A stretch of 64,000 nt of DNA from Siphonodentalium dalli (GCA_032622095.1 CP136069.1:104374278-104438277); one strand, 5' to 3'. Positions 22,264 through 33,189 are shown, counted from the stretch's first letter. The notes: generated from the letters alone by a model not told the origin. Program-made: numbers and translations.

Positions 22264-22727
22264 TATAAAATGATTTATTAGCTCATTCCACAATAAGTAT
22301 ATGTACAGTCAATTCCGCTTTATTGCATAGCGTCGGTGCATGGCCTTTCCCATGCATATAACCGAATATGCATAAAGCCGAAATCACCCCATCACCCCAT
22401 TTGAGGTTCTTAAGATTGTTTAGTTTGTACAGTACGTAGTACCACGAAATGGCGAAATCATTAGATTGCTGTATCATATTTTCATCTCATACCTTGTTGT
22501 AAATTACTATTATGTCAATAAACTGATTCATTAACATCTTTATTTGTTGTTACATGTATAAAATGATTACATACCATCATTATCACACACAAAAAAACAT
22601 TAAGAAAAAAAACCATTTTGTGAACGTCTTGTTTTTAATTTCCCATCCCATAATTTTATAGATAAATATGTATGGGAGGCCAGACCAAACACATTCCTTG
22701 TTATTTCCATTACAGAATGGATATGTA

Positions 22728-23366
22728 TTATGGCTGAATAATCGAGGTTGTATTTGGCGGAAGGAATGCGATCTTTATATTGGTCAGCTCCTTCGTAGAG
22801 TCGGGTGGGTGTGCTGAGCAGTTGTCGACGAGGAGTAGGATTTGTCGTTTCTGACGTCGCATGTCTCTGTCGAAGTCTTTTAGCCAGTCTATGAACAAGA
22901 TGGCGGTCATCCAGCTATTCTTATTATTTTTGTATGGCATCGGCAGGTTCTTCTTGCCACGGAAGCATCTCGGCTGTTTGGACTTCCCGATCACCAATGG
23001 TCGTCGCTTGTCCGAACCCGTCATGTTACAAGCCAGTCTATGAACAAGATGGCGGTCATCCAGCTATTCTTATTATTTTTGTATGGCATCGGCAGGTTCT
23101 TCTTGCCACGGAAGCATCTCGGCTGTTTGGACTTCCCGATCACCAATGGTCGTCGCTTGTCCGAACCCGTCATGTTACAAGCTACAAGAACTGTATATCT
23201 GTCTTTTGACTTCTTTCCGCCACTACACGACTCCGACTTCCTGGCTAATGTCCCATTTGGTAGCGCTCGATAGTAAAGGCCCGTCTCGTCCGCCTTGTAA
23301 ATATCAGCTGCGTCATATGTGTTCAGGTATTCTGGCAGTTTGTCGTTGAGCCACTGCTCGCTGTAT
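22728..23366 (-). pseudogene. Tigger/pogo DDE transposase fragment
   Basis: On the minus strand 23366 down reads EQWLNDKLPEYLNTYDAADI, KADETGLYYRALP (first catalytic Asp with the DETG hallmark), GGKKSKDRYTVLVACN, MTGSDKRRPLVIGKSKQPRC, WMTAILFIDWL, and finally ILLLVDNCSAHP (second Asp) and LPPNTTSIIQP. This is the DDE_1/CENP-B-like transposase of the pogo-Tigger group, which cuts and pastes DNA at TA sites. The N-terminal helix-turn-helix DNA-binding part and everything after IIQP (third catalytic acid) are missing. A 149-bp tandem duplication (22882-23030 and 23031-23179) repeats the central part and shifts the frame. Not functional. Confidence 0.9.
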
Positions 23367-23515
23367 ATGTATGGAATGAGCTAATAAATCATTTTATATT
23401 AATGAGAATTGGTCCCTTTATCTGGACTTTATACATATACTTATTGTGGAATGAGCTAATAAATCATTTTATATTGGTCCCTTTATCTGGACTTTATACA
23501 TATACTTGTTGATTT

Positions 23516-24469
23516 TTAGTTTGTCTACACAGATGTCTCAATCATGAATCGTCATATCTCAATAATGTGAAGTTATTCAATACAATGACAGCTTAAAAAA
23601 AAAAAAAAAGGATCCGTTGAGTGTGATCGATAATTGTCATCATTCTGTGACTTCTAATTAGGGTATGCCCACCCTAGGTGTTATGCCACATGACAGTATG
23701 CACCAGGCGATAGCCCAGCTCTTGTTTTCCTAGTATTCACAAGTTAAAACTTCTTGTACGAATGCAATAACAAACAATTTTAGTCACTGTTTGTGCTGAA
23801 TTTGAAGCATTTTTATGGATTTCATTTTGTGTGCTCATCCAATAATAATGAGGATTAAAAGGAGATAGTATGCTTGATTTTTAACACTTATATTAATAAC
23901 ATTCAGTTTGATATCTTTCTTTTGATTGTCTCTTTGAATTTTTTTTATTTTGAATTTTTTTAAATGGGGTCACATGGGTGAAAATATGCTGACAGGGTCG
24001 GGTCATTATCATCTGGGCTTATATTCAGCAGATAGCTCAATTTTAGAAGCTTTCGGCCTCTTGGCAATCTTCGACATTTAATATAAAGAGAGACAGCTAC
24101 ATATCCATCCTATATTTGGAAGAGCTCCACAGTATGTAGAACAAGGCGCACTCTTTTAATTTGTGGTCTTCTGTCCTTGTTTTTTCGGAAGATCACGTCT
24201 GTCCATTTATCAACATCTGCCTATATATCAATCTAATATGATTTCCAAACCATAAATCACTGATCTTTTTATATGGACATAGCAAAGGTAACTGAATATG
24301 AACTCAATATCTTTGTTGTCAATTTACAAAGTTATATATGTGACACGACAGATTTCATAAACTCACTATCTCTTGTTAAAGGTAGAATCCCTGACAATAC
24401 TATCCCATATTTAGCTCAACTTGCTGAGTCAAGTATGAGCTATTGCCATGGATTGTCGTCTTTGCTTGC
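23516..24469. other. No gene recognised; intronic DNA
   Basis: Contains a poly-A tract (23596-23609) and the phrase CACCAGGCGATAGCCCAGCTCTTGTT near 23700, which resembles the right end of the bivalve module family also seen near 48670. No coding similarity. Confidence 0.4.
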
Positions 24470-24870
24470 ATCTGTCTGTCCTTCAACGTTTTTCTTTAGC
24501 ACACCCTACAGGTCACATCTCTCACCTGATCATCACCAAACTTCATATGGATTTTCGTGGTGACCTCTAGATGGGAGCCATCAATTTTTCCGAAATTCGT
24601 TGAAAAACATGGCTGCCAGCAGCCATCTTGCATTCAAATTTGAATCCATCTCCATACTCTGCAGCCCGCATATTTGAGGATTGTTTTTAAAATTTACAGA
24701 CATGTTTAGGATCACCTTGATTTTCGATGAAAAACATGGCTGCTGGCAGTTATCTTGAATTTTACTCTTTGCATGACAAAATCTTTTGGCACACTCAACA
24801 GACCACATCCCTCATTCGATCATCATCAAACTTCATATGGATCTTTTGAGTGACTACTAGATATTTACTA
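24470..24870. repeat. Dispersed repeat, about 150-bp units (CACATCCCTCA..CATC family)
   Basis: Units carry ACACACCCTACAGGTCACATC, CATCACCAAACTTCATATGG, GGTGACC-CTAGATGGGAGC and ATGGCTGC-AGC-GCCATCTTG. Two diverged copies lie here and at least three more at about 44262-44735 in the same orientation. No coding function. Confidence 0.7.
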
Positions 24871-25029
24871 CAAATATTTGATGTATAGTCCATTATGGAT
24901 CTACAAAATCAAAATAGTACATTTTGGTAATTTCCTTTTTCACTGTTGACAACTTTGCACCAATATTTAATCAATTTTGTGCTAATGTGGATATCAAGTG
25001 AAAATACCAGTTCACTAACGATCATGAAG

Positions 25030-25503
25030 TTAAGGGGTTGAGGATTTTAGCTTCAGAATATGTTGGATAAATTTTCTCTGGACAGTTTGGAAAACGTCAT
25101 TATTCCCAAAACACCAAACCTCACTGCCGTACAGATTGATAGGGAGAACATAAATCAAAATAAAATAAATCCCAATGGTTACCTATGGTCAATGAATGTT
25201 TCCTTGATTTTTCTATTATTCCGTACATTGCTTGCGATGGAAGAGCCTGTTTTACAGAGAGTGATACTTATGTAGTTAAATTTTGGATTACATCAACTTT
25301 CTTGCCCTTAGAATAGAATTTTTTTTTTTAATGTGAGTTTTTTGGAAAACACATAATTTTGGTCTTTTCCACATTTACTGTCAATTTCCACTTGTTTCAA
25401 TATTCCTCAAACTGGTCCAGCAAATATTTCAAGTATCTTGTACTTTCGGCCATGAGTACTACATGTATATCATTTGCATATAATACAATGAAGATATTTC
25501 TGG
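25030..25503 (-). pseudogene. LINE reverse-transcriptase palm fragment
   Basis: Read on the minus strand, 25500 downward gives FIVLYANDIHVVLMAES, the catalytic YADD box altered to YAND (25469-25480). It continues LLDQFEEY-stop-NKWKLTVNVEKTKIM, the KxxIM motif following the palm. Further on come LPINLYGSEVW (25115-25141) and VQRKFIQHILKLKSSTP, typical of the LINE connection domain. Stop codons and an A-run frameshift near 25320 break it. The lost Asp of YADD would abolish polymerisation. The 3' part and the endonuclease are absent. Confidence 0.75.
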
Positions 25504-25676
25504 TAAAGGAGCCCTCATAAACTGAACTATATGGATTATATCTCTGGCTTTGTGTCAATCAGGAGGGTTAAAAGTTATTGTAGCTTACTCTGGGTACGTA
25601 CTCCCTGTGCTCAGATTAGTCACGCATGAATGCGATGAATGCACCCAGTATAAAGCTTGTGTTCTAACTGCTAACT
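25503..25676 (+). mobile_element. Partial copy of the 10.7/14.3-kb TIR family
   Basis: AAAGGAGCCCTCATAAACTG, AACTATATGGATTATATC and CAGATTAGTCACGCATGAA match, with divergence, the left end of the element at 10714 and the right end of the MITE at 14553. The copy is cut at 25676 by insertion of the foldback element; its other half may continue after 28297 (GGTCAGTTTTAATTTC...), where I see no clear further match. Confidence 0.6.
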
Positions 25677-28292
25677 CACGGGGCGTCATATGCCCCGCGA
25701 GAATCGGTTCGAAATCTGCAGACGACCCAGCGCGAAATCGCACGTGTCTCGGCGCCCTTCCGGTCACAAATGTCAGGGTCGGCTCCAAAATTGAATTAAA
25801 CAGCGACAAAGGTGAGTTAATGCAGAATATAACACACAATGCATACTCCACAATGATTACTGGTATCGAATCAGTAGCTTTTATGGAGTATTATGCGATA
25901 AGATTTGTTTATTTTACATGTTTACAAAAGTCATTATTTCCAAGTGCATTAATTTTCAATGGAATATTCCACCAATTTCCACGAGTGATTAACCGCTATT
26001 CTGGAAGCTACGTTTGAGTATACTGTTGCTCATTGTTAGATACATACATTTCCTAGCTCCCAAACCACACGTAAGTTTAGTATTATACTTGTATGCCACA
26101 AAAAATGAATCTTAAAATGACCCGAAAATGTCACGGTTCCCTTCCGGTCAACTGTTAGCATTTGGGTTCGCATCGGTTTGATCATGCCCCAGTTCCGAAT
26201 CTGCACGTATTTAGTTTTCGCATTATTTGACCAGCATTTTCGTGCTCGTTGGAGACTTATCACGCATATTTTATGTCCATATTTACTAGTAATGACTAGC
26301 ACCACATATAACACTATTTATACGGCGATATCTTGTTAAATGCACCTTGCTATGCTATAGGCGACTTCGAAGCACGAACTATTATTTTATTTAAAAGGAT
26401 GTCGTTTTTATGTGTAAACAATAAGTGGGAACACATATACACACCTGGCATTAATCCGATATGACTCGTGTTGCGTACACGTCGCTAAAATCATAATAAG
26501 CCTACTGCCTACATTATATAATGTATCGTCTCAAACTTACACAAGTTTGTTTCTGTTATCTGACCGAATAATGGTTGTTTATGCCTGTATTGTGGCTTCA
26601 TATACATGTCCAAGCATACACCATGCATATTGCATAGCATGATTTAAATTCATTTAACTTGACAAATCTGACACCCAAGTAGTGATGGACTTTTGCAAAT
26701 ATGCAATTAGAACAAAAGAGCACAACGCCACCGATTGATACCAATAGTCCAAACACATCGTTGCCCGCAAACATGTCTAGAATTGGTACACCTATGAGGG
26801 ATGTCCACTCAAGGAAATCGCTATTCAAAGAAGACTGCGATATGGACGAGTCGGAACTCGGAACGTGTCACCGAGGACGAGTCTTGTGACGTGATGTCTT
26901 CTTCCAACAATTCACCTGTCGTGGAAGAAACGACTCTCGTGGAAGAAATAAACAAGCTAATTCCATCGGCAATAGAATCTCTTATTTTGCATGACCAATT
27001 AGATGATTGGATGGCATTCCTCCGACTATTATCATCTGGAACGTTCCCCATGCAGAACATATCGTTCCAGCTATTTATGGATGTAGTGAAGTTTTTGGAA
27101 ACTGAACATGGGGATGAGATATAGTCCACAGACAAAACAATTCTGGGGAGTTGGTTATGAATGTTTCGGTTCAAAGTTCATTCGTTTTATGGGAGGTCCG
27201 AAATGTGCTGGCTTTTCTCGAAACCTCGAAACCGACACGGCTCGTGTTAACTTCGTTTGCCCCAGTGTAAATATACTATTTAAAGATCTCTAAAAGTCCA
27301 CCACTACTTGGGTGTCAGATTTGTCAAGTTAAATGAATTTAAATCCTGCTATGCAATATGCATGGTGTATGCTTGGACATGAAGCCACCAAACAGGCATA
27401 AACAACCATTATTCGGTCAGATAACAGAAACAAACTTGTGTAAGTTTGAGACGATACATTATATAATGTAGACAGTAGGCTTATTATGATTTTAGCGACG
27501 TGTACGCAACACGAGTCATATCGGATCAATGCCAGGTGTGTATATGTGTTCCCACTTATTGTTTACACATAAAAACGACATCCTTTTAAATAAAATAATA
27601 GTTCGTGCTTCGAAGTCGCCTAGCAAGGTGCATTTAACAAGATAACGCCGTATAAATTGTGTCATATGTGGTGCTAGTCATTACTAGCAAATATGGAAAT
27701 AAAATATGCGTGATAAGTCTCCAACGAGCACGAAAATACTGGTCAAATAATGCGAAAACTAAATACGTGCAGATTCGGAACTGGGGCATGATCAAACCGA
27801 TGCGAACCCAAATGCTAACAGTTGACCGCAAGGGAACCGTGACATTTTCGGGTCATTTTAAGATTAATTTTTTGTGGCATACAAGTATAATACTAAACTT
27901 ACTTGTGGTTTGGGAGCTAGGAAATGTATGTATGAAACATTGAGCAACAGTATACTCAAGCGTAGCTTCCAGAATTGCGGTTAATCACTCGTGGAAATTG
28001 GTGGAATATTCCATTGAAAATGCACTTGGAAATAATGACTTTTGTAAACATGTAAAATAAACAAATCTTATTGCATAATACTCCATAAAAGCTACTGATT
28101 CGATACTAGTAATCATTGTGGAGTATGCATTGTGTGTTATATTCTGTATTAACTCACCTTTGTCGCTGTTTAATTCAAGTTTGGAGCCGACCCTGACATT
28201 TGTGACCGGAAGGGCGCCGAGACACTTGCGATTTCGCGCTGGGTCGTCTGCAGATTTCGAACCGATTCTCGCGGGGCACATGACGCCCCGTG
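25677..28292. mobile_element. 2.6-kb foldback element with about 1-kb arms and 5-bp TSD
   Basis: The left arm (25677 to about 26695) and right arm (about 27293-28292) are near-identical reverse complements over roughly 1 kb. The ends are CACGGGGCGTCAT and ATGACGCCCCGTG. TAACT flanks both ends (25672-25676 and 28293-28297), a 5-bp target-site duplication. The centre of about 600 bp is unique and coding-like. CAC-type termini with 5-bp duplications are described for Transib/RAG-like transposons, and CAC ends also for CACTA/Chapaev. Very long arms are unusual for both, so I leave the superfamily open. No transposase is visible. It interrupts an older TIR element. Confidence 0.85.
26701..27292 (+). 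pseudogene. Cargo coding relic of the foldback element, unknown family
   Basis: Three consecutive frames form one protein of about 190 residues broken twice. The first (from ATG 26701) is acidic and Ser/Thr-rich, and is shifted by a 7-base tandem duplication (TCGGAAC twice, about 26850-26863). The second contains INKLIPSAIESLILHDQLDD, WMAFLRLLSSGTFPMQNISF and QLFMDVVKFLETEHG. An extra G near 27109-27113 shifts to the third, MRYSPQTKQFWGVGYECFGS then KFIRFMGGPKCAG, ending at TAA 27291-27293. The layout resembles uncharacterised proteins I have a vague sense of from other invertebrates; I cannot name a domain and do not assign a function. It may be captured host sequence or an element-borne accessory gene. 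Confidence 0.55.
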
Positions 28293-28297
28293 TAACT

Positions 28298-28980
28298 GGT
28301 CAGTTTTAATTTCTTCCTCGCTGTGGACAGATTCTAAAGGGAATATTTTTCTGAATTGCAAGTTTATCAACTCAATATGTATTGTTGATTACAAACTTGC
28401 AATTTACTTGTCACCCACCCGATTGTTTAGTTTAAACGTATTTATTCTCAAGCAAACATTAATAATTAATTACATCCAGTTTATAATAATCATGAATCAG
28501 AATAGGATTTGGCAGTAAGCTAAAAGCTTTTTGGTGCCATCTCCTATATATAAACTACGAATGAATGGATGATGGCATGAAATTACACAAGTACATGATG
28601 TAGTGATTGTGCATGTTAGTGTATTTGATGAGAAGTGGCCTGCTATTTCTCGTAGTTTGAGAGCCCCTCCAACAATTCCGATTGGCTTTATTATTGTGTG
28701 CATTTCGAGAAGTCTTCAGTATACACCTATTAATATGCATATTCATCAGCGGGAGATCGGTAATAGTGCTAAGAACCGAATTAATATAGCCCGTTAACAG
28801 CAATTTATGTTTAAAGCATAGTCATCTATTTTCGGACGACGGCATCCGTGGGTTAAATTTAGAACGGCTTTTATCCAAATCTATTTTTAGATCGCGGTAT
28901 ATTCCGATGACGTCTTCTCTTAAAATAAATAGAACTACATTTAAATCAAATCGGAGTGCTAAGATTATTCACTGCGGATA
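28298..28980. other. No gene recognised; spacer between foldback and DIRS-like element
   Basis: Contains short inverted words around 28360-28400 (TTGCAAGTTTATCAA / GATTACAAACTTGCAA). The last 100 bases may already be the 5' terminal repeat of the retroelement, but without a second copy this cannot be decided. Confidence 0.35.
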
Positions 28981-29522
28981 AGTTCCCGCGCTTGAGCAAG
29001 TCTTGCTAGGAATTCGCGAAGTGACGAGACCGAGATTAGTTAGTAGCGATCACCGCATCATTCTTCCTCACTACTCGGCGATCGATGCAAGCTCGATCAA
29101 GCGTTTAGCAAATTATATTGTTTTTATTCATACTTCGTTGGCGGAGAAACAAACTAAATTTCTCAGCCACATATATTCTTGCTGCCATGGAAAGCAATCT
29201 GCTGCATAATCCTATGCCTGGCGTAGCCTTGCTGTCGCCTTTTGTCAAACTTTTTTACGGGATTCCGTCTTGGTATGCCCTTTCCGAAGGAGAGATGCGG
29301 CGCCTTATTGAATTCATGCTTACAGAGCGTTAACCGTCACTAGCAAGAGCTCTCGATTGCGGAACTAGGCCAGCATGCCTATGTTTCTTCTGTGTACAGA
29401 ACTGGAACATTTAGAATTTAGTATCATGCAGCAAAGCTGTTTCTGGAACTGTGGCTGCACTTGGAGTTGGAATCGAGCTGTGACTGTTTCATTAAACTTA
29501 TAAGTTCATTCTTACCAAGGCG

Positions 29523-31013
29523 ATGGGTAGGACAAAAAATGCCAACAAAAGCAGGCAGCGCCCGGTGCCGGTGGTTTCCCGACCATCTAGGACATCGGCA
29601 GCGAGCGTTGCCGAGCAACATCGTGCAGCAGCATCCGGCGCCATTAATTCTCAGTCTTCCATAACTTGGGACGAGTCGAATGTAAAAAATTGGACTGTGA
29701 CCCGCCTAAGAAGTGCTCTACGGGGATTTAATATTACCGTCCCGGATTCTATCAAAAAACCGGAATTAATAAAACTTTATCAGATGAACTCTAATCGGAT
29801 GCCCGATCAGCAGCAAATCAGGACATCGCTCCTGCAAGACAATGCTTCAGTGCCACCAATTTTACCATCTCCTGTTTCCGCTTCAGTGCCTTCAGACATT
29901 ATGATGTAGCATTCATGCATGACAGCTGCCAGTGCTTCAGTGCCACCAAACAATCCCTCTCAGCATCTGTTTCATGCTCCACCGAATTATGGCAATATGA
30001 TGCCTATAAACGATGCGTCTTGCAGTAATAATGCAGACAATTATTCTTCGGGCCTTGGTTTAGGACAGACCATCTCCAGTCAAGAACATCAAATTGCCGA
30101 ATTGCTGGCAGCCAATAAGCAGCTAGTGGACAAACTCTCGGAGGTTCGTTCTCCAAACAATACCATGGTGCATTCAACAAACTCTCAGCAGCAGAACTCT
30201 AGTGAACATTTCGCTGAACCTAACTTGCTGCTCCGTTCAGGAGGTGTCCCTCTAGCTTCGCTACCTGAGATCGAGGCAGACATCCCACAGGGATTAAGAT
30301 CAGATATATTAGCAGGTAGAGACATTAATCTTGTGCGACTTATTATGCCTCAAATGGAAGCCAGCAAAGTAGATAAATTTGATGCTCGCTTGTCCAAAGC
30401 CTTATCTCTTCACGAGTTCATCAGAGCATTTGGTCGCTATAAGAACGTTATTTGTGAGATATTTCCTAACAGGCGAGAGGAAATGGATGCATATCTTTCT
30501 GATATCATTCAGATTGCCTCTCAATATGGCGAATCTTTTTACGCCTATCATTTGGCATTTTCAGCCAAAGCAGCTGCTTGGTTGACCCGGGGCAACAAAG
30601 TGGATTGGTCTCTTGGAGACAACCACCTTTACTGTACCATTTTTACCAGCCAAAAATCAATGGCATGTTACTTATGTCAGGGTACATCGCACTCAGCGAA
30701 ATTTTGTATTTTGGCTTCGACCACACGCAATTTTGGCCAATCTGCCCCACCCAAATTTTCGGCAGCACCCCCAACCAGTTCGCTCCCGGCTTTTACCAAC
30801 CCTGTTGTGTCAGGGACGCCATGTTTGCAATTCAATTCGGTCAGAGGCTGTACTTTCGGACCTTCATGCAAGTATGCGCATCAATGTCTGTCGTGTCAAG
30901 GCCCTCATTCACGACAGGTATGCAGTAAAAAGCAGCCTCGGCAAAAACCTTTTCAGTTTGCCCCCCCCTGGCAAATCGGCCTGACTAACCGATGTAAATC
31001 TACCTCCAGATAA
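29523..31013 (+). pseudogene. DIRS-like gag: SAP-like motif, CCHC and CCCH zinc fingers, one in-frame TAG
   Basis: One frame of about 496 codons is interrupted only by TAG at 29907-29909. The N-terminus is basic (MGRTKNANKSRQ) and residues about 57-87 (WTVTRLRSALRGFNITVP, KKPELIKLY) look like a SAP-type helix-extended-helix DNA-binding motif. A Gln/Ser/Pro-rich linker repeating ASVPP surrounds the stop. The middle (FDARLSKALSLHEFIRAFGR onward) is the likely capsid core. Near residue 381 is CYLCQGTSHSAKFC, a C-x2-C-x4-H-x4-C knuckle; near 434 a CCCH finger ends CTFGPSCKYAH; then CLSCQGPHSRQVC. It would coat genomic RNA. The stop may be a mutation or a programmed read-through. Confidence 0.7.
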
Positions 31014-31662
31014 GTTTAGGACTGCTATTCCGAAGTCAATTTTTACGCCAGTTAACGTCCCTTTTTTACGCTGGGCGCTTCAGAATTATCCAGATAAAGA
31101 ATTTGTGGATTTTTTATTACAAGGTTTTACTTCCGGCTTTGACACAGGAATATCCCAATTGCCAACCCAATCCTTATCATTAAGAAATCTGCAATCAGCA
31201 GTTCAAGATCCCGCAGCAGTGGACGAGTTGCTAGCGAAAGAACTGGACAAAGGTTTTATTTTTGGTCCGTTTTCAGAGCCGCCATTCGCCACTTACCGCA
31301 TTAATCCTATCGGAATCGCAGTCAGGAAGCTATCCAATAAAAAGCGCCTCGTAGTAGACCTGTCAGCCCCTCATAAATCGTCTAAGGCTAATTCTCTTAA
31401 TTCATTGATTAGCCAAGAAGACTTCTCCCTAACATATGTTTCAGTGGACCATGCTGCAAAGATCATTAAGCAACTACCTCCAGGCAGTCACCTTTTTCAT
31501 TGCGACATTTCCAGCGCTTTCAAATTATGTCCAACGAAGAAGTCATTGTGGCCATTCTACGGCATCAGCTGGAGGAACAAATTTTACTTTTATTCCAAAT
31601 TGTGTTTTGGCAGTCGTTCATCCCGGGGGGCTCTCCGCTGGTACCCAGCTTCGTTTGGGTAG
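30984..31662 (+). pseudogene. Partial reverse transcriptase, DIRS-like
   Basis: The frame opens inside the last 30 bases of gag, one base out of phase, and runs DKFRTAIPKSIFTPVNVPFL, LLQGFTSGFDTGI, LAKELDKGFIFGPFSEPPFA, INPIGIAVRKLSNKKRLVVD (RT finger block with the conserved Lys/Arg) and LFHCDISSAFKL (motif A, catalytic Asp in CDISSAF). It ends at FGSRSS and a stop, before the YxDD box. No ATG is needed if translation is by frameshift from gag. The truncation is either a deletion or decay; downstream DNA shows no RT similarity. Confidence 0.75.
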
Positions 31663-31695
31663 TTTAATTCTAAACGCCCCAAATTCAGGATAGCA

Positions 31696-33183
31696 TCTTA
31701 TGGCGAGGATCGATAGTTAAGCATGCGAACTCGCCATAATTCGACTTAGTAGCATATTATTTCAATAACTTTATGGTAAAGCGTAGGATACCAGCTCTGG
31801 AGAGTCCCATTAATCCAAATAAAAGCTAGGTATACATGTATATATATATATATAATCATAGTGGTCATTAACATATATATGGCTAACTTCATGCATGCGA
31901 AGAGAAGCGATATCACATTCATCTCAATCCTAGTCACATCTAGTCATGCATTAGCATGATTAGAGACCTTCAGAAGTTTTTGTTTTAAAAGCAAGTATAG
32001 TTACTTGTATGCTAAAGTCTTGTAAGGTCTCTTATACGAAAGTTCACTATGAGCAAAAAATGTAAAAGTCTAGAGCTTACATGTACTTCCCTTCGCACTT
32101 GTTATTTGTAATACATTTAGTCATAACATTAGTATGTTGACAGTCCGCAATTAAGATGTCAAGGTACTTATATTGTGACCCCTTCAGTTAAGTAGTTCAG
32201 TGGGAGTAATAGTAACTGTAATACTATAGAGACATCCAAGCTATTAAGCTAACATTTGTTTTATATAAAGTGCTATACAAGAAAGTGCCAGTCACGACGC
32301 GGCAATGACCCTCGGAATTAAAGTTCACCGTCGCTCGGTCATATACATGGAATCTTCAATACTAGTCTAGCATAACTCATAATTCCTGGGTCATTGACGC
32401 GTCTGCTCATACCTGGCAACTTTCATAATTCTAGTCGCTTCAGTAGAATCATCTAATTATGCCATTCTAGTCATTTTTACTATTATTATGTTTTGATTAT
32501 TCATGTTATAAATGTTGATGAATTAGTATTAGCTCCTGCGAGAGCACACTTGGCCTTTCATGTATATAATAAAGAAGATGTTAACGCTACTTAATTCATC
32601 TCGACAATGTCAAATTCCGTAAGAGGGGTTATCAAATCAAATATATATATTTTTGTGTTTGTCGGGGATTAGATACGCCCCTGTATATATCGGATGGTCA
32701 ACTGTTGTGACGACTGTGGGAGAGTGATCAACAGACAATGCATGTGATTACTCACAAGCTATTATATGTGTGTGAGTCAACTGTGAGCGTGACATATTTG
32801 ATTTTGTTGTTGAAGTCAGTTTGTGATTATGAGGTTCAGAGTAAAGGTGTGTTTTATGTAGTACTTCGCTTGTCCAACTTCTTCGATCTTCCCGATACTT
32901 ATTCGTACTTCCTAACATTTGGTCCCTCGAACCGGATACTTGGATACAATTCAACATGACTTTGACAAAGGAAACCACAGAATTAATGGCATGGACAAAT
33001 TTGTTCGATGATTCGGTAGAGTTAGTTGATCAGGCCGACATTCTTATGGACTTTCGATCACTCAAGTTTCAAGTTTTATTAGCAATACCAATGAATTTTG
33101 GTTTCTGCTATAACATAAACATACATTTAATACAAAAACAAAAAGAACAATTGTTACATGTATACAAATCCTCTCAAAATTAG
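31696..33183 (+). mobile_element. Possible BEL/Pao 5' LTR and leader with gag start
   Basis: After an AATAAA at about 32567 the sequence leads into ACATTTGGTCCCTCGAACCGG (about 32918-32938). This resembles the leader just upstream of gag in BEL/Pao elements ('TTTGGTCCTTCGAACCGG', from memory). An ATG follows at 32956, opening a 75-residue frame starting MTLTKETTELMAWTNLFDDS, after which no gag or pol similarity is seen. A 5' LTR plus leader fragment is the best reading, with unknown limits. It does not visibly match the minus-strand BEL/Pao element at 60-64 kb. Confidence 0.35.
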
Positions 33184-33189
33184 TGTCCC

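Larger units (their letters stand above)
21870..23515. mobile_element. Composite element: inverted tandem units around Tigger relic
   Basis: A 71-base unit (TATAAAATGATTTATTAGCTC...AGGGACCAATTGTCA) stands in direct orientation at 21870-21940 and 21945-22015, and partly at 22264-22305. It recurs inverted at about 23373-23399, 23405-23479 and 23477-23515. The third left unit is split by a piggyBac-type MITE and then by a pogo-like TIR (CAGTCAATTCCGCTTTATTG at 22306, preceded by TA). Subterminal tandem units at both ends in inverse orientation suggest a foldback element that received, or carried, the Tigger insertion. Confidence 0.6.
28981..31695 (+). mobile_element. Truncated DIRS-like retrotransposon (gag + partial RT)
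   Basis: It comprises a 5' untranslated region, gag at 29523-31013 and a reverse transcriptase opening at about 30984 in a different frame. It stops abruptly in the RT palm near 31660, with no RNase H or recombinase downstream. A short frame at 29187-29333 (48 residues, starts MESNLLHNPM) precedes gag and could be an upstream ORF. The RT wording (RLVVDLSAPHKS, FHCDISSAFKL) points to tyrosine-recombinase retroelements, but no recombinase is present to prove it. Terminal repeats were not identified. Confidence 0.65.

Noticed and set aside
25550-26017. 155-residue plus-strand open frame
   Set aside because: It lies across the foldback left arm, and mirror-image frames exist in the right arm on the other strand. 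It is a by-product of the repeated DNA, with no family resemblance.
26036-28281. Two near-identical genes in opposite orientation
   Set aside because: The paired frames are the two arms of one foldback element rather than duplicated genes.
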